Source of the DNA: Bacteroidota bacterium | GTDB taxonomy: Bacteria; Bacteroidota; Bacteroidia; Flavobacteriales; Flavobacteriaceae | Reading direction: 5' to 3' | NCBI GenBank assembly: GCA_015767395.1 | Contig: JADWMI010000192.1 | Span: 1 to 5,110, forward strand | DNA length: 5,110 nt | Shown: positions 1 through 5,110 of the stretch, one piece after another | Position numbering within the stretch: position 1 is the first letter of the stretch | How the letters are laid out: each line of letters starts with the position of its first letter | Translations under genes and position numbers: made by a program | The notes under the pieces: model-generated | What the model was told of the DNA's origin: nothing | The model's database searches: none | Seen by the model: only the letters and a program-made list of their open reading frames with translations

Positions 1-1797
1 TGCTTTGTACATTTCTTCACTTGCTACTTTCCAAGCTTCGTTAATTTTCTCCATTGCAGCATCAATTTGAGCTAAATCTTTAGATGCGTGCGCAGCTTTC
101 AATTCAACTAAAGCAGCTTCAATAGGATCTTTTTTATCAGCTGATAATTTTTCACCAAACTCTTTCAATTGCTTTTCAGTTTGGAAAATCATAGAATCTG
201 CAGCATTTACTTTTTCTGCTGTTTCTTTTGCTTCCTTATCGGAGTCTGCATTTGCTTCAGCATCAGCTTTCATTTTTTGAATTTCTTCTTCAGTCAATCC
301 AGAAGAAGCTTCAATTCTAATATCTTGTGTTTTCCCTGTAGCTTTGTCTCCAGCAGTAACGTGAATAATACCATTTGCATCAATATCAAAAGTCACTTCA
401 ATTTGAGGTGTTCCTCTTTGTGCTGGTGGAATTCCATCTAAATGGAAACGACCAATGGTTTTATTATCGGCTGCCATAGCACGTTCACCTTGTAATACGT
501 GAATTTCTACTGATGGTTGGTTGTCTGCTGCTGTTGAGAACACTTGAGATTTCTTTGTAGGAATCGTAGTATTTGCTTCAATCAACTTCGTCATCACATT
601 CCCCATAGTTTCAATACCTAATGAAAGTGGTGTAACGTCTAATAACAATACATCTTTTACATCACCAGATAAAACTCCACCTTGAATAGCTGCTCCAATT
701 GCAACAACCTCATCAGGATTTACACCTTTTGAAGGTGACTTTCCAAAGAATTTTTCAACAGCTTCTACTACCGCAGGAATACGTGTTGAACCACCTACTA
801 ATATAACTTCATCAATATCACCAATTGATAAACCAGCACTTTTTAATGCAGTTTTACAAGGCTCAATAGTTCTTTTAATTAAATCGTCAATCAATTGCTC
901 AAACTTTGCTTTTGTTAAACTACGTACCAAGTGTTTTGGACCTGATGCAGTAGCAGTAACATATGGCAAGTTAATTTCTGTTGTAGCAGAAGATGACAAT
1001 TCTATTTTTGCTTTTTCAGCAGCTTCTCTTAAACGTTGTAAAGCCATTGGATCTTGACGTAGGTCAATATCTTCTTCAGCTTTAAATTCGTCCGCTAACC
1101 AATCAATAATTTTTTGATCAACATCATCACCACCTAAATGTGTATCTCCATCAGTTGATAAAACTTCAAAAACACCATCCCCTAATTCTAAGATAGAAAC
1201 ATCATGTGTTCCACCACCAAAATCAAAAACAACTATTTTTTGATCTTGACCTTTTTTATCCATTCCGTATGCCAATGCAGCCGCTGTAGGCTCATTAATA
1301 ATACGACTTACTTTTAAACCAGCAATTTCACCAGCCTCTTTTGTAGCCTGACGTTGTGCATCGTTAAAATATGCTGGTACAGTTACAACTGCTTCAGTTA
1401 CTTCAGATCCTAAATAATCTTCAGCTGTTTTCTTCATTTTTTGAAGAACCATCGCAGAAATTTCTTGAGGCGTATACAATCTTCCATCAATATCAACACG
1501 TGGTGTGTCGTTATCTCCTTTTACTACTTTATAAGGTACACGTTCTGCTTCCATTTTAGACTCAGAATATTTATTACCCATAAAACGTTTAATTGAATAA
1601 ATAGTTTTAATTGGGTTGGTAACCGCCTGACGCTTTGCTGGATCACCTACTTTTCTTTCTCCACCTTCTATAAATGCTACAATTGATGGTGTTGTTCTTT
1701 TCCCTTCAGCATTAGGTATTACAACCGGCTCGTTACCTTCCATCACAGAAACAACAGAGTTAGTTGTTCCTAAATCAATTCCTATAATTTTACCCAT
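1..1797 (-). CDS. dnaK: Molecular chaperone DnaK (Hsp70), C-terminal end cut by the window edge
   Basis: Cytoplasmic ATP-driven Hsp70 chaperone that binds exposed hydrophobic peptide stretches and works with DnaJ and GrpE. I translated 599 codons without a stop; the remaining tail, roughly 20-40 residues by family length, lies left of the window. Seen in the sequence: phosphate loop 1 GIDLGTTNS at residues 6-14, [15 protein letters not shown] in the ATPase domain, [12 protein letters not shown], the second phosphate loop [11 protein letters not shown] at 191-201, GDTHLGGDD, and VGGSTRIP. The interdomain linker DVLLLD is at 382-387. It is followed by the beta-sandwich substrate domain ([37 protein letters not shown]) and then the charged helical lid. 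The start is the ATG giving [14 protein letters not shown], the normal DnaK N-terminus. The leader is A-rich with no Shine-Dalgarno. The gene stands alone next to the divergent serine dehydratase gene; no grpE or dnaJ is visible. His198 sits where E. coli DnaK has Phe200. Identification is essentially certain. Confidence 0.98.
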   Translation of the reverse strand, partial: MGKIIGIDLGTTNSVVSVMEGNEPVVIPNAEGKRTTPSIVAFIEGGERKVGDPAKRQAVTNPIKTIYSIKRFMGNKYSESKMEAERVPYKVVKGDNDTPRVDIDGRLYTPQEISAMVLQKMKKTAEDYLGSEVTEAVVTVPAYFNDAQRQATKEAGEIAGLKVSRIINEPTAAALAYGMDKKGQDQKIVVFDFGGGTHDVSILELGDGVFEVLSTDGDTHLGGDDVDQKIIDWLADEFKAEEDIDLRQDPMALQRLREAAEKAKIELSSSATTEINLPYVTATASGPKHLVRSLTKAKFEQLIDDLIKRTIEPCKTALKSAGLSIGDIDEVILVGGSTRIPAVVEAVEKFFGKSPSKGVNPDEVVAIGAAIQGGVLSGDVKDVLLLDVTPLSLGIETMGNVMTKLIEANTTIPTKKSQVFSTAADNQPSVEIHVLQGERAMAADNKTIGRFHLDGIPPAQRGTPQIEVTFDIDANGIIHVTAGDKATGKTQDIRIEASSGLTEEEIQKMKADAEANADSDKEAKETAEKVNAADSMIFQTEKQLKEFGEKLSADKKDPIEAALVELKAAHASKDLAQIDAAMEKINEAWKVASEEMYKA

Positions 1798-1852
1798 GAT
1801 TATTTATTTTAATTATTTTTTTAAATTCATTTTTTTAACTTCTACAACCAAA

Positions 1853-1968
1853 TGACAATGATTATGCCATTAAAAAAAATATGTCAAGTTGTCAGAATTA
1901 ATTTTCTTATTTCTTTTCATTGACACAAAAACGACGTAAAATACTGCAATATTTTCAGAAAAATGACA
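1853..1968. repeat. Cluster of five TGACA/TGTCA pentamers in the divergent promoter region
   Basis: On the plus strand TGACA is at 1853-1857, 1921-1925 and 1964-1968, and TGTCA is at 1882-1886 and 1890-1894. The middle pair forms a direct repeat, TGTCA-AGT-TGTCA, with an 8-base period, and the 1921 and 1964 copies both extend to TGACAC. By chance fewer than one such pentamer would be expected in 225 bases. Their position between two divergent genes, overlapping the candidate -35 of dnaK and lying in the -33 region of the serine dehydratase promoter, suggests binding sites for a regulator. That role is inferred. Confidence 0.45.
1859..1887 (-). promoter_or_regulatory. Candidate dnaK promoter, TTGACA-N17-TAATCA
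   Basis: On the minus strand, TTGACA (1887-1882) is followed after exactly 17 bases by TAATCA (1864-1859), which would start transcription near 1851 and leave a leader of about 54 bases before the dnaK ATG. No TAnnTTTG element, the usual Bacteroidota -7 box, occurs on this strand between the two genes. The -10 half is only a partial match to TATAAT, so this is a suggestion. The -35 half lies inside the TGACA-ACT-TGACA direct repeat described separately. No CIRCE operator (TTAGCACTC-N9-GAGTGCTAA) is present. Confidence 0.35.
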
Positions 1969-1987
1969 CTCCTATTTTCCAAAAACA

Positions 1988-1995
1988 TATATTTG
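1988..1995 (+). promoter_or_regulatory. Bacteroidota-type -7 promoter element for the serine dehydratase gene
   Basis: TATATTTG is an exact match to the Bacteroidota primary sigma -7 consensus TAnnTTTG. It sits 27 bases before the ATG at 2023, so transcription would begin around 2000 and leave a leader of roughly 20 bases. The -33 region, expected as TTG or TTTG, is weak: the best candidate is AATG at 1962-1965, which overlaps a TGACAC repeat copy. This would fit a promoter helped or blocked by a protein bound there, but that is inference. Confidence 0.55.
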
Positions 1996-2022
1996 CTCTC
2001 TTTTTTAAAATTATAAAAAAAT

Positions 2023-3447
2023 ATGGAGTGTATTTCTGTTTTTGATATGTTGAAAATCGGCATAGGCCCTTCAAGTTCACATACTTTAGGTCCTTGGCGC
2101 GCTGCTGAACGATGGATACATCATTTAAAAAAAGAGGATCTTTTTAACAAAACTACCCATATTAAAGTAGATTTATTTGGTTCATTATCACTAACAGGAC
2201 TCGGACATGCAACAGATTTAGCCATTATTTTAGGACTGGCTGGTGCAGATCCTGAATATTTCCCCACTGAAGAAATCGAATCTTTGGTTGCTTTTATTAA
2301 ATTTTCGAAGGAATTAAAATTTGGACATGAAAAGGTGATTCCTTTTGATCCTCAATCCGATATTGTATTCAACAAAGAATTTTTACCTTTTCACCCAAAC
2401 GGGATCACATTTAAAAGCTTTAATAACGGTACTGAAATTTCTTCAGACACCTATTACTCAATTGGAGGCGGATTTGTAGTCCGCGAAGAATTAATTCATG
2501 CAAAAGAGAATATAAAAATTCATAAAACCTTTCCATTCCCAATTCAAAAAGCAAAAGAACTTGAATTATATTGTAATGAAAACAAACTGAAAATTTCAGA
2601 AATTGTTTTAGAAAACGAAAGGTCTTTAAGAACTGATGAAGAAATTGATCATGAACTTTCTAGAATTTGGGACACCATGCTCGAATGCATGCATATTGGC
2701 TGCCACACCGAAGGAACCTTACCCGGAGGTTTAAATGTTAGAAGAAGGGCTTTTGATCTTCATCAAAAACTGATAGGAAACAGAACCTATAATTCACCTA
2801 ACGAATGGTTAGTTGCCATAAGAAATACAGAGGTAAAGTTTAGAGAGATTTTAAAATGGGTAAGTTGTTTTGCTTTAAGTGTTAATGAAGTAAACGCCTC
2901 ATTAGGACGTGTTGTTACAGCACCTACCAACGGAAGTGCTGGCGTAATTCCTGCAGTTTTAATGTATTATTTGGCAATTGAAAATCACGAAGGAAATTTT
3001 GAACATATCAAACAATTTTTATTGGTAGCCGGAGAAATTGGGAGTGTCTTCAAAAAAGGCGCAACTATATCAGCTGCTTTGGGAGGTTGTCAAGCTGAAA
3101 TTGGGGTTTCAAGCGCTATGGCGGCAGGAGCCCTAACTGAATTACTTGGTGGTACTCCTGAACAAGTTTTAATGGCAAGTGAAATTGCCATGGAACATCA
3201 TTTGGGTTTGACCTGTGACCCTATCGCTGGATTAGTGCAAGTTCCTTGCATAGAACGCAATGCAATGGGCGCGCTTAAGGCTATAAACGCCGCTGAATTG
3301 GCTCTGGAAAGCGATGCAAGAAATGCCAAAGTTCCATTGGACAAAGTAATTACCAGCATGTGGGAAACTGCTAAAGATATGAATTCTAAATACAAAGAAA
3401 CTTCAGAAGGTGGATTGGCTGTAAGTGTAAATATTTCAGACTGTTAA
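2023..3447 (+). CDS. sdaA: L-serine dehydratase (L-serine ammonia-lyase), iron-sulfur dependent, single-chain type
   Basis: Catalyses L-serine to pyruvate plus ammonia in the cytoplasm using a [4Fe-4S] cluster rather than PLP. It has 474 residues, close to the roughly 455 of E. coli SdaA. The N-terminal beta domain (about 1-155) opens with [20 protein letters not shown] and has [19 protein letters not shown] at 53-71. The alpha catalytic domain (about 195-465) contains [29 protein letters not shown] (300-312), [15 protein letters not shown] and [17 protein letters not shown]. Cluster-ligand cysteines are C356, C398 and C409, with the 42- and 11-residue spacing of the Legionella pneumophila enzyme (C343, C385, C396). 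The last residue, C474, matches that enzyme's C-terminal cysteine, which folds back into the active site as fourth cluster ligand. There is no ACT domain, so this is the single-chain type 2 form. An in-frame stop at 2014-2016 makes ATG 2023 the first possible start; no Shine-Dalgarno. It is divergent from dnaK and converges on yaaA with an 8-base gap. Confidence 0.97.
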   Translation: MECISVFDMLKIGIGPSSSHTLGPWRAAERWIHHLKKEDLFNKTTHIKVDLFGSLSLTGLGHATDLAIILGLAGADPEYFPTEEIESLVAFIKFSKELKFGHEKVIPFDPQSDIVFNKEFLPFHPNGITFKSFNNGTEISSDTYYSIGGGFVVREELIHAKENIKIHKTFPFPIQKAKELELYCNENKLKISEIVLENERSLRTDEEIDHELSRIWDTMLECMHIGCHTEGTLPGGLNVRRRAFDLHQKLIGNRTYNSPNEWLVAIRNTEVKFREILKWVSCFALSVNEVNASLGRVVTAPTNGSAGVIPAVLMYYLAIENHEGNFEHIKQFLLVAGEIGSVFKKGATISAALGGCQAEIGVSSAMAAGALTELLGGTPEQVLMASEIAMEHHLGLTCDPIAGLVQVPCIERNAMGALKAINAAELALESDARNAKVPLDKVITSMWETAKDMNSKYKETSEGGLAVSVNISDC

Positions 3448-3455
3448 AAGTTTAA

Positions 3456-4214
3456 TCAACGTGTAAAAACTAGCTCCTTTTCAGAAGAAAGATTGGAATC
3501 AAAAGCATATCCTTCAGAATTAAACCCTTTTAATTCTTCAGCAGTTTCAATATTGTTATCAATAATATAACGTACCATTAAGCCCCTAGCCTTTTTAGCA
3601 AAAAAGCTAATCATTTTTAATTTACCATCTTTATAATCTTTAAAAACAGGTGTAATTACTGGAGCTTTTATCAATTTTGGTTTTAAAACCTTAAAATATT
3701 CATTACTTGCTAAATTCACAAAAACCTCCTCCGGTTCTAGTTCAGGATTTAATGCATCCGTTACTTTTGTTCCCCAATATTGATATAAATTATCGTTTCT
3801 ACCTACCTTTAATTTTGTACCCATTTCTAAACGATATGGTTGTATTAAATCCAATGGTTTTAATAATCCATATTGACCCGAAAGTATTCTTAATTTGTTT
3901 TGAAGTTGATCAATTTTATCTTGTGAAAGAGAATAGGCGTCTAAGCCAATATAAACATCGCCTTTAAAAGCAAAAACAGCTTGTTTGGCATTTTGTAATG
4001 TAAACGGCAATTGCCAGTCCTGATTGCGTTGCCAGTTTAACTCGCCTAAATTAGGAGAAATACTCATTAATTCAGATAGTTTTTTTGGTGTTTTCTTTTT
4101 TAAAACGCCGTTTAACTTTTCGGCTTCGTTTAAAAATATTCCTTCCGTATATTTTGAAGTTGGTACTTTGGTTTCAAAATCTAATGACTTGGCTGGTGAT
4201 ATTACTATTTTCAT
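3456..4214 (-). CDS. yaaA: YaaA-family peroxide stress protein (UPF0246/DUF328)
   Basis: Complete 252-residue member of the YaaA family (E. coli YaaA is 258). In E. coli it is induced through OxyR under hydrogen peroxide and limits damage by lowering intracellular free iron; DNA binding has also been reported for the family. Seen here, in order: ISPAKSLDF at 5-13, DWQLPFT at 66-72, FAFKGDVYIGLDA at 81-93, LSGQYGLLKPLDL at 111-123 followed by QPYRLEMG, LYQYWG at 143-148, NLASNEYFK at 167-175, ISFFAKKARGLM at 202-213, GFNSEGYAFD at 230-239 and the terminal ELVFTR. These blocks run colinear with the E. coli protein. The start MKIVISPAKS is canonical. Only 25 bases separate it from the upstream VOC gene on the same strand, so cotranscription is likely; the leader is A-rich with no clear Shine-Dalgarno. 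There is no signal peptide or membrane segment. The biochemical activity of the family is still poorly defined. Confidence 0.96.
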   Translation of the reverse strand: MKIVISPAKSLDFETKVPTSKYTEGIFLNEAEKLNGVLKKKTPKKLSELMSISPNLGELNWQRNQDWQLPFTLQNAKQAVFAFKGDVYIGLDAYSLSQDKIDQLQNKLRILSGQYGLLKPLDLIQPYRLEMGTKLKVGRNDNLYQYWGTKVTDALNPELEPEEVFVNLASNEYFKVLKPKLIKAPVITPVFKDYKDGKLKMISFFAKKARGLMVRYIIDNNIETAEELKGFNSEGYAFDSNLSSEKELVFTR

Positions 4215-4239
4215 TTACTATTTTTCTTTTTATACAAAA

Positions 4240-4893
4240 CTAAGTTATTTCAATAATTTCTCCATTGGTATAATCGAAATTAAAATCACCTCTAATTTTG
4301 AAATCTGATTGTTCAATTAAATCACCTGTTGGAAACCATTTTTTTAATTTATTATTCACTAAAATAAACAATCCATTATCATCTCCAACTGCACAAAACC
4401 GCTCAAAATCTCCACTATAAACCTCAATGGACGCTATCTCATTTAGCTTTTGAAATGTTTTGCGAATTTGATTTGACACCAACCCAATTTCACTGATACT
4501 TAAAACTGATTTTGTTGAAAATTTCAAATCACTTTTATAATCTAAATTTTTTCTTGCAATAAATTCTACAATATTTTTATCTAAATCATAAAAATAAATG
4601 GCTTTCGCATTCCAATTAGAAAAATCGATTATTTCCTTTTCATCAAACGACAAAATATCAACCCTTTCTTTTAACCAATAAAGTGCCTCAACTTCCTTAA
4701 ATGAAGGAATATTAATGGCATAATGATAAGGAACAATTTTACTTTTATATTTTAAGGTAAGTATTGAATCTCCCATTTTAAAACTGCAACTCTCAGGAGT
4801 TGAATTGACAATTGGAAATTCTAATATGATCGTATAAAAATCAATCTGCCGATCTAAATTATTAGTAAACAATATAAGTTCCTTTATCTTCAT
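4240..4893 (-). CDS. VOC-superfamily (glyoxalase/bleomycin-resistance fold) protein, substrate unknown
   Basis: A 217-residue cytoplasmic protein. Residues 1-115 read as one glyoxalase-type module: strand KELILFTNNLDRQIDFY (4-20), then SCSFKMGDSILTLKY (35-49), YHYAINIPS (56-64), and the closing AKAIYFYDLDKNIVEFIAR (96-114), which corresponds to the usual 'fxDPDGnxiEf' strand. Aligned by eye to FosA (metal ligands H7, H64, E110), the matching residues are E5, H57 and E110, so a metal site is plausible with Glu replacing the first His. Residues about 125-217 (SEIGLVSNQI, then GDDNGLFILV, KKWFPTGD) look like a second, more divergent module, making a two-module protein. The family includes glyoxalases, dioxygenases and antibiotic-binding or -modifying proteins; nothing here selects among them. 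ATG 4893 is the first ATG in frame and begins directly at the first strand. It lies 25 bases upstream of yaaA and 77 bases downstream of an acetyltransferase-like gene, all on one strand. Confidence 0.82.
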   Translation of the reverse strand: MKIKELILFTNNLDRQIDFYTIILEFPIVNSTPESCSFKMGDSILTLKYKSKIVPYHYAINIPSFKEVEALYWLKERVDILSFDEKEIIDFSNWNAKAIYFYDLDKNIVEFIARKNLDYKSDLKFSTKSVLSISEIGLVSNQIRKTFQKLNEIASIEVYSGDFERFCAVGDDNGLFILVNNKLKKWFPTGDLIEQSDFKIRGDFNFDYTNGEIIEIT

Positions 4894-4970
4894 TACAGTA
4901 AAATTACCATAAATTATGACAAATTCTAAATAAAGTTGATTCGATAAAATTATGCTGAGATAACTAAAAT

Positions 4971-5110
4971 TTATACCAAATTATTTATATACTGTTGCAT
5001 ATTTTTAAATAATAAGCCCACATGGTAACCGTCCATCAATGCATGATGTACTTCAACAGAAAACGGTATTTTTTTACTTCCATTTTCATTAAACAAACCG
5101 CCAAAAACTA
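4971..5110 (-). CDS. Chloramphenicol acetyltransferase (CatA) family protein, C-terminal fragment at the window edge
   Basis: The last 45 codons and the stop (TAA, plus-strand tta at 4971-4973) of a gene that enters from the right edge. The fragment contains FGGLFNENGSKKIPFSVEV, then HHALMDGYHVG and a final amphipathic stretch LFKNMQQYINNLV. This is the CAT signature HHxxxDGxH: the second His is the catalytic base (H195 in CAT type III) and the Asp of DG corresponds to D199. The layout matches the C-terminus of trimeric CatA enzymes, which acetylate chloramphenicol with acetyl-CoA. Many chromosomal relatives in Bacteroidota have not been shown to confer resistance, so the substrate is open. 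Catalytic residues are intact, so nothing visible suggests a pseudogene, but most of the gene is outside the window. It is followed by the VOC gene on the same strand. Confidence 0.9.
   Translation of the reverse strand, partial: VFGGLFNENGSKKIPFSVEVHHALMDGYHVGLLFKNMQQYINNLV

Noticed and set aside
169..441. Plus-strand open frame of 90 codons
   Set aside because: It lies wholly antisense to dnaK, and its Phe/Ser/Cys-rich translation is what reverse-strand reading of a Lys/Glu-rich gene produces.
1371..1559. Plus-strand open frame of 62 codons
   Set aside because: Antisense to the conserved ATPase domain of dnaK; Leu/Gln-rich low-complexity translation with no recognisable domain.
1813..1830. 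Tiny minus-strand frame MNLKK just ahead of dnaK, a possible leader peptide
   Set aside because: Five codons in a very A-rich leader easily arise by chance, and nothing about their composition suggests attenuation.
1853..1886. TGACA...TGTCA inverted pair as an RNA hairpin or terminator
   Set aside because: Only five paired bases around a 24-base AT-rich loop would be unstable as RNA; DNA-level binding sites are a better reading.
1798..2022. CIRCE operator or rho-independent terminator between dnaK and the serine dehydratase gene
   Set aside because: No TTAGCACTC/GAGTGCTAA arms are present, and divergent genes need no terminator there; the A and T runs lack GC-rich stems.
3198..3395. Minus-strand open frame of 65 codons
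   Set aside because: Antisense to the cluster-binding region of the serine dehydratase, whose conservation fully explains the sequence.
3707..3967. Plus-strand open frame of 86 codons
   Set aside because: Antisense to conserved yaaA sequence, with no promoter or domain of its own.
4024..4308. Plus-strand open frame of 94 codons spanning the yaaA start and the VOC gene end
   Set aside because: Mostly antisense to two real genes and reads as a low-complexity Phe/Ser shadow.
4919..4930. TAGAATTTG on the minus strand as a -7 promoter box for the VOC gene
   Set aside because: The TA-to-TTTG spacing is one base too long for TAnnTTTG and no good -33 TTG lies at the right distance. A promoter in this 77-base gap remains possible but I cannot support one.

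Overview
The window looks like ordinary chromosome from an AT-rich member of the Bacteroidota, most likely Flavobacteriaceae. The evidence is the character of DnaK (for example [11 protein letters not shown] in the second phosphate loop, a form I associate with flavobacterial DnaK), A-rich leaders without Shine-Dalgarno sequences ahead of every gene, and one clear TAnnTTTG promoter element typical of the Bacteroidota primary sigma factor. The family assignment is an inference from protein character; no rRNA is present to confirm it.

Layout: five protein-coding genes, two of them cut by the window edges. Positions 1-1797 (minus) hold dnaK, the Hsp70 chaperone, lacking only its extreme C-terminus. 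Positions 1798-2022 are a 225-base divergent intergenic region that carries the control signals for both dnaK and the gene on the other side. Positions 2023-3447 (plus) hold a complete single-chain [4Fe-4S] L-serine dehydratase. Eight bases later, and converging on it, come three minus-strand genes: yaaA (3456-4214), a glyoxalase/VOC-fold protein (4240-4893), and the C-terminal 45 residues of a chloramphenicol acetyltransferase-family protein (4971-5110). Their tight spacing and shared strand suggest that the VOC gene and yaaA, and perhaps the acetyltransferase, are cotranscribed in the order acetyltransferase, VOC, yaaA.

How the genes relate: DnaK handles protein folding stress. YaaA is linked to peroxide stress and iron in E. 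coli. The serine dehydratase turns L-serine into pyruvate and ammonia through an oxygen-labile cluster. The VOC protein and the acetyltransferase have no assignable substrate here. The three minus-strand genes at the right end could form a small stress/detoxification unit, but that is inference from adjacency only.

I see no RNA gene, insertion sequence, CRISPR array, phage gene or convincing intrinsic terminator, and no clearly novel system. The most interesting non-coding signal is five copies of the pentamer TGACA/TGTCA, in both orientations, inside 116 bases of the dnaK/serine dehydratase intergenic region. They overlap the likely promoter of dnaK and lie in the -33 region of the serine dehydratase promoter.
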